Source: Panacibacter ginsenosidivorans (GTDB taxonomy: Bacteria; Bacteroidota; Bacteroidia; Chitinophagales; Chitinophagaceae). Taken from it: 64,000 bases of DNA. The notes below the pieces were generated by a model, which was not told where the DNA came from, did no database searches, and worked only from the letters and a program-made list of their open reading frames with translations. The DNA lies in contig NZ_CP042435.1 of NCBI RefSeq assembly GCF_007971225.1, forward strand, positions 2,731,501 through 2,795,500. The letters are read 5' to 3'. The translations under genes and the position numbers were made by a program. Positions 8,610-17,595 of the stretch are shown here, piece after piece; within the stretch, counting starts at the first letter, position 1; each line of letters starts with the position of its first letter.

Positions 8610-11600
8610 TTAGAAAGTAAGATTTACGCCAAAATTGTAAGTAGCATATAGTGGATACACATCTACATCAACACCTGCTCTGGTAGGTGTACCACCAATT
8701 TCAGGGCTAAAGCCTTTGTAGTTGAAGAAGTTCAATGCATTTTGTGCATTTGCATAAACCCGGAGTTTCTTTATTTTCCATTTATTGATAAAATCAGGAG
8801 ATATTGTATAACCTAACTGCGCATTTCTGATACGGAAATAACTACCGCTTTCAACATAAAATGAATTAGCCAGGTAATTTTGGCCACCACCAATATTTGC
8901 GGATGGATATGAATTAGAAGTGCCCTGCCCATGCCAGCGATTATCATAAAAGTCTTTTGTAAAATTTTCCCCGCCATAACGCAAACCAAGATTTGCATTA
9001 TAAATATCTACACCGGCAACGCCCTGGAGATCTATCGTCAGGTCAAATTGTTTATAATTCCAGGTAGTATTTAAACCATATGTAAACTTAGGATTTGGAT
9101 TACCAATGGCGATTCTGTCTTTCCCATCAATAACCTTATCATTGTTTTGATCTTTGTAAATAAAATCTCCCGCTTTGGCAGTAGATTGAAGGGAAGCAGC
9201 AGCATCTTCATCCGATTGAAAAACGCCGGTAACCTGGTACCCATAAAACGCTCCAATTGGCTGCCCAACTACCGTAATAGTGTTAAAGTTGTTTGAGCCG
9301 GTTGTACCAACAGCCTGGTAAATCGGATTAGCTCCTGTTGAAACAGACAATACTTTGTTATTGTTAATACTGAAATTGCCTCCGATAGTATAAGACAATG
9401 ACTTGCTTAAACTTGAATTCCAGGTAGCGGAAAATTCAAACCCGCGGTTTTGAAAATCTGCCTGGTTACCAACTATAGAACCCGAGCTTGTACCCAATGA
9501 GCCTAAAACCGGGATATCGAAAATAGCTTTTTCTGTTTTTTTGTTATAAAAATCTGCTTCTATAGAAAGTCTTTTATTAAGAAATGAAGCTTCCAGGCCA
9601 ATGTCTGTTCCAACTCCTCTTTCCCAATAAGTAGTAGGCGGTACAAGTGTTGTAATACTTGCGCCTGTATAAGGCTGATTATTATAAATGGCCGTTAAAT
9701 ATGGTTCCTGGGTAACTTTTAAAACAGACAGATTGGAAGGAACAGAAGCATTACCAATTTTACCCCAGCTTCCGCGTAATTTAAGATAATCGAAAATTTT
9801 CTGATTCTGCATAAAAGATTCCTGACTAATTACCCAACCTGCACCCACTGACGGAAAATAACCCCACCTGTTATCACCGTAGAATTTAGAGGACCCGTCT
9901 GCGCGTATAGATGCATTAAGCATATACCTGTTTTTGAAAGAATAGTTTACTCTTCCAAAGTAGGATGCAATAGTTGAAAGATCTCCATAATCCACTACAT
10001 TTCTGCTGCCTTCATCACCCAGCGCCAGGTATAGATCACCTTCGCTGTTAAAGGGAACATTATAAGCGGTTCCCGTTAAACCATAAGATTTATAACGTTG
10101 AGCTGCCTGGCCTGCCAATACGGTGATGTTATGATCGCCAAATTTATTTGCATAAGTAAGTGTATTCTCCAGAATCCAGTTTCTGGTTTCTGCACGCTGG
10201 ATAGATAACTGGCTTGTACTATTCTGCTGTTTTAAGGTTGCTTTGTAAACAGGCAAATAGTTGCGCACTTCACTTTCACCATATTCACCTCCTACGCTTG
10301 TATGAAAAGTAAAATGTTGAAGGAACTTTAAATCAACATATGCATTTCCGTTTAACCTGTAATTTTTTGACTTCTGATTGAAGAAATCAATTGTGACCTG
10401 TGGATTAAAATTAGAACCATCTCCAACATTGTAATCATTTGGATCACCATAGCTGCCATCAGCATAATAAACGGGTACAACGGGTGCAGCAGAAAACAAC
10501 TGGTGAAAAATACCGCCTGGTATGTCATTTGAATTACTAAAAGCGCCGGTGACACTATATCCAAGCTTTAAATTTTCAAAAGGCTGAAAATCATTTCTAA
10601 GTAAAGCCGTATAACGGGTATAATCATTGGTTTCAACAACACCCTGCTGATTCAAATAACCCAATGAAAAACTGTAGGAGTTTTTTTCAGAGCCACCTGT
10701 AAGTGATATAGCATGATTATTTACAGATGCATTTCTCAGAATTTGATGATACCAATCTGTACCATTTCCATAGGAAGCAGGATCGTCATATACTGGTTCA
10801 GCTCCGTTTCGTTCACTTAATTCATTGATCAGTGTAGCATATTCTGTGGCATTAGCCATTTTTACCTGGTTTGTAACACTTTGCCAACCGCCATAGCCAC
10901 TATAGTTTATCAGAGCCTGCCCCGCTTTTCCTTTTTTGGTTGCAATTAAGACCACCCCGTTTGCTGCCCTGATTCCATAGATAGATTCTGCTGATGCATC
11001 CTTTAAAATACTCAGGGTTTCAATATCAGCAGGATTAAGAAAACTGATATCGTTATACCAGACCCCATCTACAATATATAATGGATTGGGATCTCCATAT
11101 ACCGTTCCTAAACCACGGATGCGAATCTGAGGTGACGAACCAGGAGCTCCTGAATTGGTAATTTGAACACCAGCAACTTTTCCCTGTAATGAACTGATGG
11201 GATTTATAGAGGCCTGTTTGGAAATTTCTTCTCCTTTTATTTGTGTAACAGATCCTGTTACATCTATCTTTCTTTGTGTTCCATAGCCTACAACCACCAC
11301 CTGATCCAGCTGCTTGTTTGAAGCCACCATTGTTACATTAATTTCTGTTTTTCCGCTTACAGCTATTTCCTGTGTCTCATAACCGATATACGAGAATACG
11401 AGAACATCTGCTTCATTTGCATTTATTGTAAAAACGCCTTGTGCGTCTGTTACAGTTCCCTTGTTGGTGCCTTTTACCTGAACAGATACGCCGGAAAGTG
11501 CAGTGTTATTTTCGCCCGTAACCTTACCTGTAACAATAGCTTTAACTTCATAAGCTCCCCCATCTGCAGATTTTATTACAACAAGGTTATTCTGCATAAA

Positions 11601-11918
11601 TTCATATGACAGGTCAGTATCTGTAAACATCAGGTTGAGCACTTCTTTTAGCTCGGCATCCTGTACATTTAAGTTTACTTTCTGTTTTAGGTCTAACAGG
11701 TCATTGTTATAAAGGAACCTGTAGCTGGTCTGTTTTTCGATTGAGGTAAGAATGTCTGCTATTTCAGTTTTTTTGAATTTTAAACTGATCTTCTGCTGGC
11801 TAAAACCATCAGCCGAAGCCTGCAGGCAAAAGAACATTACCAAAACAACCGTCAGTTTCATAACCAGGAATAATTTTAAGAAAAACGGATTTTTTTTAGC
11901 AACCTGAAAAGATTTCAT
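8610..11918 (-). CDS. SusC/RagA TonB-linked outer-membrane transporter with STN signalling domain
   Basis: 1102 residues. After a signal peptide (VMKLTVVLVMFFCLQASADG) comes an STN domain at about 45-115 (KISLKFKKTEIADILTSIEK...), then a carboxypeptidase-D-like regulatory domain at about 128-205 (AIVTGKVTGENNTALSGVSV), the SusC signature VVVGYGTQRK, a plug (RIRGLGTVYGDPNPLYIVDG, LSILKDASAESIYGIRAANG) and a beta barrel ending in VNLTF. The STN domain is the contact for the FecR anti-sigma factor encoded just upstream, so substrate binding should signal to the ECF sigma factor. Imports the oligosaccharides released by the GH144 enzymes (inference). The start at 11918 was kept; the Met at residue 20 is an alternative. 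Confidence 0.95.
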   Translation of the reverse strand: MKSFQVAKKNPFFLKLFLVMKLTVVLVMFFCLQASADGFSQQKISLKFKKTEIADILTSIEKQTSYRFLYNNDLLDLKQKVNLNVQDAELKEVLNLMFTDTDLSYEFMQNNLVVIKSADGGAYEVKAIVTGKVTGENNTALSGVSVQVKGTNKGTVTDAQGVFTINANEADVLVFSYIGYETQEIAVSGKTEINVTMVASNKQLDQVVVVGYGTQRKIDVTGSVTQIKGEEISKQASINPISSLQGKVAGVQITNSGAPGSSPQIRIRGLGTVYGDPNPLYIVDGVWYNDISFLNPADIETLSILKDASAESIYGIRAANGVVLIATKKGKAGQALINYSGYGGWQSVTNQVKMANATEYATLINELSERNGAEPVYDDPASYGNGTDWYHQILRNASVNNHAISLTGGSEKNSYSFSLGYLNQQGVVETNDYTRYTALLRNDFQPFENLKLGYSVTGAFSNSNDIPGGIFHQLFSAAPVVPVYYADGSYGDPNDYNVGDGSNFNPQVTIDFFNQKSKNYRLNGNAYVDLKFLQHFTFHTSVGGEYGESEVRNYLPVYKATLKQQNSTSQLSIQRAETRNWILENTLTYANKFGDHNITVLAGQAAQRYKSYGLTGTAYNVPFNSEGDLYLALGDEGSRNVVDYGDLSTIASYFGRVNYSFKNRYMLNASIRADGSSKFYGDNRWGYFPSVGAGWVISQESFMQNQKIFDYLKLRGSWGKIGNASVPSNLSVLKVTQEPYLTAIYNNQPYTGASITTLVPPTTYWERGVGTDIGLEASFLNKRLSIEADFYNKKTEKAIFDIPVLGSLGTSSGSIVGNQADFQNRGFEFSATWNSSLSKSLSYTIGGNFSINNNKVLSVSTGANPIYQAVGTTGSNNFNTITVVGQPIGAFYGYQVTGVFQSDEDAAASLQSTAKAGDFIYKDQNNDKVIDGKDRIAIGNPNPKFTYGLNTTWNYKQFDLTIDLQGVAGVDIYNANLGLRYGGENFTKDFYDNRWHGQGTSNSYPSANIGGGQNYLANSFYVESGSYFRIRNAQLGYTISPDFINKWKIKKLRVYANAQNALNFFNYKGFSPEIGGTPTRAGVDVDVYPLYATYNFGVNLTF

Positions 11919-11943
11919 ATTTTAGAATTAAAGGTTAAACAAT

Positions 11944-11963
11944 CCATCTGCACCGGCAGATGG
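11944..11963. promoter_or_regulatory. Hairpin in the susC mRNA leader
   Basis: CCATCTGC-accg-GCAGATGG, a perfect 8-bp stem with a 4-base loop, 26 bases upstream of the susC start. It would lie in the 5' untranslated leader. It has no T-run after it on the minus strand, so leader folding or protein binding is more likely than termination (inference). Confidence 0.45.
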
Positions 11964-12171
11964 TTATACACACACGTTAAACCTGTTTTTAGCGGGGAAT
12001 GCGCCAACATTCTCCGCTTCTTGTTTTATTTGGGATGCAGGTCGTTTTCATAAAAAAGCAGTAGTAGTCTCATTGATTTAAGTTTTACTTGTCTAAAAAG
12101 ATTTCGCCTGACGATGATATATTTCATTCAAAAAATAATTGTCTGCCTGTAATTGCTCCACAGAGATTGCA

Positions 12172-12230
12172 AGTTGAAGAGTGCGACGCAACAAAAGCAT
12201 AATGGCTGCACTGCACTTTGGCTCACCGAT
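12172..12230. repeat. Interspersed palindromic repeat, single arm (A)
   Basis: Head gaagagtgcgacgcaacaaa followed by the tail aagcataatggctgcactgc...ttggctca. Between FecR and SusC. The remaining part of the 337-base gap (11919-12255) holds the susC leader; no further gene is seen. Confidence 0.7.
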
Positions 12231-12255
12231 CAATAAAAAGCAACTTCATCAAAGA

Positions 12256-13383
12256 TCATTTTACAGAATATACATGAATGTCCTTTCCTTCTATGCGGTA
12301 GTTGAACGCGTTTGCTGTTTTTAGTGCTGCAAAGGCCTGCTCAATCGTCTCCTGCTCAAAAGAACCTGTGAAATTCAATTGCTGCACCCGTTCGTCATCA
12401 AAAATTATTTTCACGTTGTACCATCTTTCCAGTTTATCTGCAAGGTCTGTAAAACTGTCTCCGCGAAATTGAAGACGGTTATAGATCCATGCTGTTTCTA
12501 TTCTTTCACTTTCCTGTATAGAAGTATCTAGTTTCCTTATGCTGAAGTCTTTTGGGTCAACCTGGTTGGTTAGCGGTGTATTATTATCAGGCAAGTTATT
12601 TGGAATATTCGCTGCAAACTTGTCAACAATAAGTTTTTGATTGGGGTGCAATACAATTGGTTTTTGCAGGTTCACACCTTGTTTGGTTACCTGCACAAGG
12701 CCCCTGATCAAAGTTGTTTCTACGGTCTTATCTTTTGGATATGATTTTACGTTAAATGCTGTTCCCAATACTCTTATATCATATCCTGAAACATGCACGA
12801 TGAAGGGGCGTTGCGGTTGTTTTACCACATCGAAATATGCTTCACCATCAAGAACAACCTCTCTTGTTTTACCCGAAAAATCTTCGGCAAAAGAAATATG
12901 AGAACCCGCGTTTAACCATACAGTTGAACCGTCGGGAAGAATGGTTCTTGTTCTGCTGCCGTTTGCTGCCACAAGGTTTTGTGTATTGTTTGCCTTACTT
13001 GTTAAACTTTTTTTTGTGTTGCTGTTATTTATAAACCAGCCCAGCACCACTAAAATTAAAACAGCTGCAACACCACTTAACACATACAGGTATCTTCTTC
13101 GTGATTTTATCTGGATCAAAGGAATTTCATCGCTGGGTTGAGTTTCTGTTTTTGCCAACTGAAGAATACGGGTAATATTTTTCTTTTCTTCCTCGTCTGT
13201 ATTGGCAGCGCTTTGATTATCCCCGGCATGCCACATACGTTTCATAAGGTCGTATTGTTGCTGTAATGCAATATCCTTCATTAATGCCTGGCGCAATTGC
13301 TCTTCTTCAACAGAAGTTGCTTCACCGCTTAAAGAGCGGGCTATCAAAAACCATAAGCCGTTATTTGAGGTTTGATCTTGCAT
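12256..13383 (-). CDS. FecR-family anti-sigma factor
   Basis: 375-residue inner-membrane anti-sigma factor. The N-terminal cytoplasmic part (about 1-95) contains LSGEATSVEEEQLRQAL, a single membrane segment follows (about 97-117, YLYVLSGVAAVLILVVLGWFI), then the periplasmic FecR domain with ANGSRTRTILPDGSTVWLNAGS, REVVLDGEAYFDVVKQPQRPFIVH and VLGTAFNVKSYP. The C-terminus (LERWYNVKIIFDDERVQQLNFTGSFEQETIEQAFAAL) is the DUF4974 domain that contacts the STN domain of SusC. Starts 58 bases after the sigma factor stop and precedes SusC, giving the standard sigma-FecR-SusC signalling chain. Confidence 0.95.
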   Translation of the reverse strand: MQDQTSNNGLWFLIARSLSGEATSVEEEQLRQALMKDIALQQQYDLMKRMWHAGDNQSAANTDEEEKKNITRILQLAKTETQPSDEIPLIQIKSRRRYLYVLSGVAAVLILVVLGWFINNSNTKKSLTSKANNTQNLVAANGSRTRTILPDGSTVWLNAGSHISFAEDFSGKTREVVLDGEAYFDVVKQPQRPFIVHVSGYDIRVLGTAFNVKSYPKDKTVETTLIRGLVQVTKQGVNLQKPIVLHPNQKLIVDKFAANIPNNLPDNNTPLTNQVDPKDFSIRKLDTSIQESERIETAWIYNRLQFRGDSFTDLADKLERWYNVKIIFDDERVQQLNFTGSFEQETIEQAFAALKTANAFNYRIEGKDIHVYSVK

Positions 13384-13441
13384 TCGTCAGAGGTAATAGA
13401 CATGCAATCAAAAATCATCTACTAAGTGAAGACAAAAAAAA

Positions 13442-14032
13442 TTACACTTTTTTTTCGGTGGCGGTGGAAGTAAAATTGCGTTTTGGTTTTTCAAGCTGAA
13501 GCGCCGTGCAAATTCGTTTTATGGCTATAGCCATTTGCACATCAATAGTGTTTACCGAGATATTAAGTATTTGAGAAACTTCTTTATATTTTAATCCATC
13601 TTCTCTTACCAGTTTAAAAACCATCTTGCAGCGTGGTGGCAGATCTTCGACTGCCTTTTGCATTCGATGCATCATTTCTTCCGTGATCATTAATACTTCC
13701 GGATCCCCTATCGCTTCTTCAATTTCTATGTCCAGGTAGTCGAATGATTCAGATACAAGTTGCTGCGCTTTGCGGGATAAAGCGTTTAATGATTGATTCT
13801 TTATAGCTATATATAAATAAACGGTGATGTTTTCTATCTCTGCAACTTTTCCTCTCCTGTTCCATAACTTAACAAAAACATCATCCACCACTTCTTCTGC
13901 AATTTCATCGCTTCTTGTTATTGCTCTTGAAAAATGCTGCAGCTTTTTGTGAAAGAGTTTATACAATTCTCCAAGCATCAATTCATTGCCATTAGCAATG
14001 CCCTGTTGTATGTTAAGCAGATCATTTATCAT
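13442..14032 (-). CDS. ECF RNA polymerase sigma factor (sigma-70 family)
   Basis: 196 residues. Region 2 is seen as LGELYKLFHKKLQHFSRAITRSDEIAEEVVDDVFVKLW (about 21-58), with IENITVYLYIAIKNQSLN after it. Region 4 is at about 120-180: LPPRCKMVFKLVREDGLKYKEVSQILNISVNTIDVQMAIAIKRI. It belongs to the Bacteroidota expansion family of ECF factors paired with FecR. Held by the FecR protein and released when SusC meets its substrate, it should switch on the SusC operon. It heads the minus-strand locus. Confidence 0.95.
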   Translation of the reverse strand: MINDLLNIQQGIANGNELMLGELYKLFHKKLQHFSRAITRSDEIAEEVVDDVFVKLWNRRGKVAEIENITVYLYIAIKNQSLNALSRKAQQLVSESFDYLDIEIEEAIGDPEVLMITEEMMHRMQKAVEDLPPRCKMVFKLVREDGLKYKEVSQILNISVNTIDVQMAIAIKRICTALQLEKPKRNFTSTATEKKV

Positions 14033-14108
14033 TGTAGCAAGCAGTAGTAAAGCCTGAACAAATTTGAATAAATCGTTTCAAATAATCCGAAAAAAATTAT
14101 TCGTAACG

Positions 14109-14162
14109 CAATTTAAGCACTAACATACGTTAGCGCAAACTTTAATTCTTTATTTTGTAACT
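14109..14162 (+). repeat. Duplicate of the paa promoter/operator block
   Basis: These 54 bases are identical to 40481-40535 upstream of paaA except for one missing T in the -7 box. It holds the same near-palindrome CTAACATACGTTAG at 14120-14133. The box reads TATTTTG here instead of TATTTTTG, so promoter function may be weakened. It faces the DUF1080 gene at 14338. Confidence 0.8.
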
Positions 14163-14234
14163 GCCTGATGGTAAGATTTAAGTAAGTATAGGTAATACCT
14201 GCAATCTTTTAATTTTATTCCGGATCATTCTTCC

Positions 14235-14300
14235 GTGTGCGACGCAACAGGCGATGCTCATGAATGAAGGCCCATACAAAAACATTCTTTTCTTATTTAT
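14235..14300. repeat. Interspersed palindromic repeat, single arm (A head, tail type 2)
   Basis: gtgtgcgacgcaacaggcga followed by tgctcatgaatgaaggccc and a caaaaacattctttt end. The head is of type A but the tail is the one usually attached to type B, so the family is mosaic. Lies 40 bases before the DUF1080 gene. Confidence 0.65.
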
Positions 14301-14337
14301 TTTTATAAGTACCTTGACTGTTCTTTAAAAATGCTTT

Positions 14338-15267
14338 ATGAAAAGGATAAACTTATTATTCGCCGTTTTGCTTTGCACTTTTTTATCAACGGTTTGTTTT
14401 GCCCAAACACCTTCTGTCATTGAAGGACGCTGGGATATAACGATTGATATGAATGGCAAACCTGCTCCCGGCTGGCTTGAAGTAAGACACTCAGGATTGC
14501 ACACGTTGGTAGGCGATGTTGTAGTTAATGTGGGAAGTGCAAGGCCGGTTTCAAAAGTAAATTTTGAAAATAATAAGATCAGTTTCTCTGTTCCACCCCA
14601 ATGGGAGCAAGGCGCGAATGATCTTTCGCTGGAAGGCACTTTGCAAGACAATCAATTGACAGGAACCATAACTTTTCCCGATAGCAAAACATATAAATAT
14701 ACCGCTGTGCGTGCACCGTTATTACACAGAGATGGAGAGCCTGTTTGGGGAAACGCGGTAAAGCTTTTTACCGGTACAGACTTAACAGGCTGGCATGCAT
14801 TGGGCGATAATCAATGGCTTGCAGAAAATGGCGTATTACGTAGTCCGAAATCAGGCGCTAACCTTGTTACTGATGCAACTTTCAAAGACTTTAAACTGCA
14901 TATAGAATTTCGCTATCCGAAAGGTAGTAACAGTGGTGTGTATTTACGTGGACGTTATGAAGTGCAGGTTATAGATAGTAAAGGCATGCAACCTGAGGCC
15001 GGTTTGTTTGGTGCCGTATATGGCTTTATTACACCAAGTGAAATGATGGCAAAAGATCCCGGTGAATGGCAGACCTATGATATCACATTAGTTGGCAGGA
15101 TGATAACCCTGGTTGCCAACGGCAAGACTGTTATTTGCAATCGCGAAATTCCGGGTATTACCGGCGGCGCAATTGATAGTAAAGAAGCAGAAGCCGGGCC
15201 ATTGTTGATACAGGGAGATCATGGCCCGATAGAATACAGGAATATTATTATTACGCCTGCAAAATAG
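14338..15267 (+). CDS. DUF1080 (3-keto-disaccharide hydrolase family) secreted protein
   Basis: 309 residues with a signal peptide (MKRINLLFAVLLCTFLSTVCFA). The first part, about 25-130, is a beta domain with no name that I recognise (VIEGRWDITIDMNGKPAPGWLEV). From about 135 on it is the PF06439 jellyroll: WGNAVKLFTGTDLTGWHALG, LAENGVLRSPKSGANLVTD, FKDFKLHIEFRYPKGSNSGVYLRGRYEVQV, and the ending GPLLIQGDHGPIEYRNIIITP, all typical. The family is linked to 3-keto-glycoside hydrolysis. It lies divergently beside the sigma factor of the glucan locus and may act on related sugars, but this is only position-based. Confidence 0.88.
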   Translation: MKRINLLFAVLLCTFLSTVCFAQTPSVIEGRWDITIDMNGKPAPGWLEVRHSGLHTLVGDVVVNVGSARPVSKVNFENNKISFSVPPQWEQGANDLSLEGTLQDNQLTGTITFPDSKTYKYTAVRAPLLHRDGEPVWGNAVKLFTGTDLTGWHALGDNQWLAENGVLRSPKSGANLVTDATFKDFKLHIEFRYPKGSNSGVYLRGRYEVQVIDSKGMQPEAGLFGAVYGFITPSEMMAKDPGEWQTYDITLVGRMITLVANGKTVICNREIPGITGGAIDSKEAEAGPLLIQGDHGPIEYRNIIITPAK

Positions 15268-15298
15268 TTTGATTAGCCAGGCAATAAAATAAGTATAA

Positions 15299-15330
15299 CG
15301 CTTCTGTTGCGTCGCACGCTTGTGCTCTTC
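15299..15330. repeat. Interspersed palindromic repeat, single arm (A-inverted)
   Basis: cttctgttgcgtcgcacgct and tgtgctcttc form the A head in inverted orientation, 30 bases after the DUF1080 stop. To the left a degenerate tail (gccaggcaataaaataagta) is seen. Confidence 0.65.
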
Positions 15331-15394
15331 TACCGAAGAATATGTTTCCGCTGCAAAGCTTGTCTGCATAATTTCTCTGTTCTTCGTCTCAGCA

Positions 15395-15471
15395 GAGTCA
15401 CCTGAAAGGGACTCAGCGTAGAGTTGGATTTGCGTCTCCACAAAGTTCCCTTCGGGTAACTATGTGGAGAC
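15395..15471. other. Two successive stem-loops in a gene-free stretch
   Basis: 15395-15414: GAGTCACC-tgaaa-GGGACTC. 15434-15471: outer stem GTCTCCACA/TGTGGAGAC (9 bp, perfect) with an inner stem AGTTCCC/GGGTAACT closed by a TTCG loop. No T-run follows, and no gene is convincing here (small frames on either strand have no recognisable content). It could be a structured RNA or a degenerate mobile element. Confidence 0.45.
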
Positions 15472-15817
15472 AAAATATACACTCCTAAATTTCGTGTGCA
15501 GGTTGATCGCATGAAATTTATTTTGAACCGGACGAAGAAAGAAGATGCGAAGCAATAAGAACGACATGGCAAAATGAGTAAGCTTTAATGAAGTTGACAG
15601 AGTATTGCTGCAATTGACAAGAAAAGATAGGTCAATACTTTCAACATAATGTTCTGGGCGTTTTTACAATAAGGATTTAATATTATTTAACTTAATAATG
15701 CCATTTCTTTAAAATCGTAGATTTAAACCTAATATCCTTATTGAATTGAATTATTCTTTGAAGATAATATAGGTCAATTTTTTCTCCGACGGATCGCAAA
15801 AGTTCAACTTCTTTTCG

Positions 15818-15864
15818 CTGAAACGTCTCCTTCATGGTTTTGTGCAAAGGCAGGGACGTTTCAG
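15818..15864. repeat. Long hairpin of the AACGTCTCC...GGGACGTT type
   Basis: CTGAAACGTC at 15818-15827 pairs perfectly with GACGTTTCAG at 15855-15864. A similar hairpin (CCGCAACGTC...GGACGTTGCGG) occurs near 38572-38612, so this may be a second small repeat family. The rest of 15268-16259 apart from the listed repeats holds nothing I recognise. Confidence 0.45.
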
Positions 15865-15925
15865 ATTAGTATACAGTACAAGAAGGTATTCCATCCAAAA
15901 TATAATAATCCTGCAAATCCTAATA

Positions 15926-16026
15926 ATTGTCTGCATCAGGATTTTCAGGATTTTAAAATTAACAGGATTGATAGCGCATAAAAATTCTGAAAACCCTTTA
16001 ATCATTTAAATTCTGATTCAGACAAT
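15926..16026. repeat. MITE-like element with ATTGTCTG terminal inverted repeats
   Basis: About 101 bases. The left end is ATTGTCTGCATCAGGATTT and the right end is the complement of ATTGTCTGAATCAGAATTT. The arms remain partly complementary inwards (TTCAGGATT versus TTCAGAATT). Gene-free, short and palindromic, so probably a non-autonomous element. Confidence 0.6.
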
Positions 16027-16045
16027 GGTGAATAGAAATACAAAA

Positions 16046-16110
16046 GCACAAGAGTGCGACGCAAGTAAAGTTTAATAGCAGCAATACAGTTTGGTACAAA
16101 AATTTCTATA
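16046..16110. repeat. Interspersed palindromic repeat, single arm (A, tail type 1)
   Basis: acaagagtgcgacgcaagta followed by aagtttaatagcagcaatac and agtttggtacaaaaat, a well-preserved tail of type 1. Upstream of the RhuM remnants. Confidence 0.75.
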
Positions 16111-16259
16111 AAAATAATTCCATAATTACAGTTTATGCGTTAGAAGTGTATTGCAATAACCTGCTGAGGGAACTGGCAAAGGAAAAAGGGATTTCGGGTA
16201 GGGCAATAATAAATTGTTACATTCAATAGTGGGGAATTTCCTGACAGCTAAGAACGAAA

Positions 16260-16628
16260 ATGAATGAAATAGAAATATATAAATCGCCTGATAACAAAAT
16301 TGAACTGCAGGTTAATCTTGAAAATGAAACGGTTTGGCTGTCCCAAAAACAAATGGCTGAATTGTTTGATAAAGATTCCAACACTATTGGCCTTCATCTC
16401 AAAAACATATATTCGGAGCAGGAGTTAATTGAAAAGTCAACTACCGAGTTTTTCTCGGTAGTTCAAACAGAGGGTAAAAGAAAGGTAACCAGGAATATAA
16501 AATACTTTAATCTTGATGCGATCATTTCCGTAGGCTACAGGGTAAATTCCAAACGTGGTACCCAATTCCGCCAGTGGGCCACTCAGCGCTTAAAAGATTA
16601 TCCGGCAAACTTTAAAACAGCCGCTTGA
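16260..16628 (+). pseudogene. RhuM-family protein, N-terminal fragment
   Basis: 122 codons matching the start of RhuM-family (PF13310) proteins: EIEIYKSPDNKIELQVNLENETVWLSQKQMAELF, a HTH-like segment, then VTRNIKYFNLDAIISVGYRVNSKRGTQFRQWATQRLKDY. Full members are about 330 residues; this copy breaks off just after RQWATQRLKDY and ends in unrelated PANFKTAA. The same segment is repeated in the next gene, so this looks like one half of a tandem duplication. Function of RhuM proteins is unclear. Upstream (16130-16250) a short open stretch reads like the end of another broken gene, unidentified. Confidence 0.7.
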
Positions 16629-16630
16629 AT

Positions 16631-17502
16631 ATGAATGAAATATTAATTTATAAAAGCCCTGAACATCAAACGGAAGTACAAGTTCAGTTTGATGGAGAAA
16701 CTGTTTGGCTCAGTCAGATGCAAATGGCCTCTTTATTTAAACAAACAAAACAAAATATTAGTCTTCACATCAATAATTGCTATAAAGAAGGTGAGTTGCA
16801 AAAAAATTAACTGTCAAGGATTCCTTGACAGTTCAAAAGGAAGGAAAAAGAACCGTAAACCGAAAACTTGAACTATACAACCTGGACGTTATCATCTCTG
16901 TAGGTTACCGTGTAAAATCAAAGCAGGGCACTCAATTTCGCCAGTGGGCCACTCAGCGATTAAACGATTATTTAGTAAAAGGCTATGCTATCAACGAAAA
17001 GCGACTGGCGGAAGCGGAAAACCGTTTTAGCGAATTAAAGCAAGCCATTCAGTTGTTTGATAAAGTTGCACATGCAAAAGAAATTTCAGGCAGCGAAGCA
17101 CAGGGCTTGTTAAAAGTATTAAATGATTTCACAACGGCACTGGATATCCTGGATAAATATGATCACCAGGCATTAAAGATCCAAAAATCAAAAAGTAAAG
17201 AAGTATTCCGCATTTCTTACAAAGAGGCAATAAAAGCTATTGAAGGTCTGAAAAATAAATTCGGCGGTTCTGCATTGTTTGGCAATGAAAAAGACAAATC
17301 CTTCAAAGGTTCGCTGAACGGCATTTATCAAACTTTTGATGGTAAAGATTTGTATCCTTCGGTAGAAGAAAAAGGGGCTCATCTTTTATATTTCGTAGTA
17401 AAAAATCATTCTTTTACAGATGGCAATAAACGCATTGCTGCATTTTTGTTTGTTTTTTGTTACGCTGCATACTTTGCATTTCATTCTTACGCCTTGATAT
17501 GA
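16631..17502 (+). pseudogene. RhuM-Fic fusion protein, frameshifted and truncated
   Basis: Begins MNEILIYKSPEHQTEVQVQF and stops at 16810 because of a frameshift in a run of seven A at 16800-16806. Adding one A restores ELQKKLTVKDSLTVQKEGKR and joins the frame that is open from 16825 on. That part continues with the RhuM core (RQWATQRLNDYLVKGYAINEKRL) and a coiled linker into a Fic domain whose motif HSFTDGNKRIAAFLF is at the end. After FLFV the sequence changes to unrelated FCYAAYFAFHSYALI and stops, so the C-terminus is lost. The Fic motif HxFxDGNKR itself is intact. The A7 tract could instead be phase-variable or a sequencing error, but the lost C-terminus argues for a pseudogene. Confidence 0.75.
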
Positions 17503-17595
17503 TCTCAGTACTACTGTGGTTTCAGAAGGGCTATATCTTAAAGAAAAGATGATCTTATGCAGATAAAACTACAGGTGAATAATAAAATATTCAGC

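Noticed and set aside
15330-15572. Minus-strand frame of 80 codons
   Set aside because: It runs through two stem-loops and has no protein-like features; judged as non-coding.
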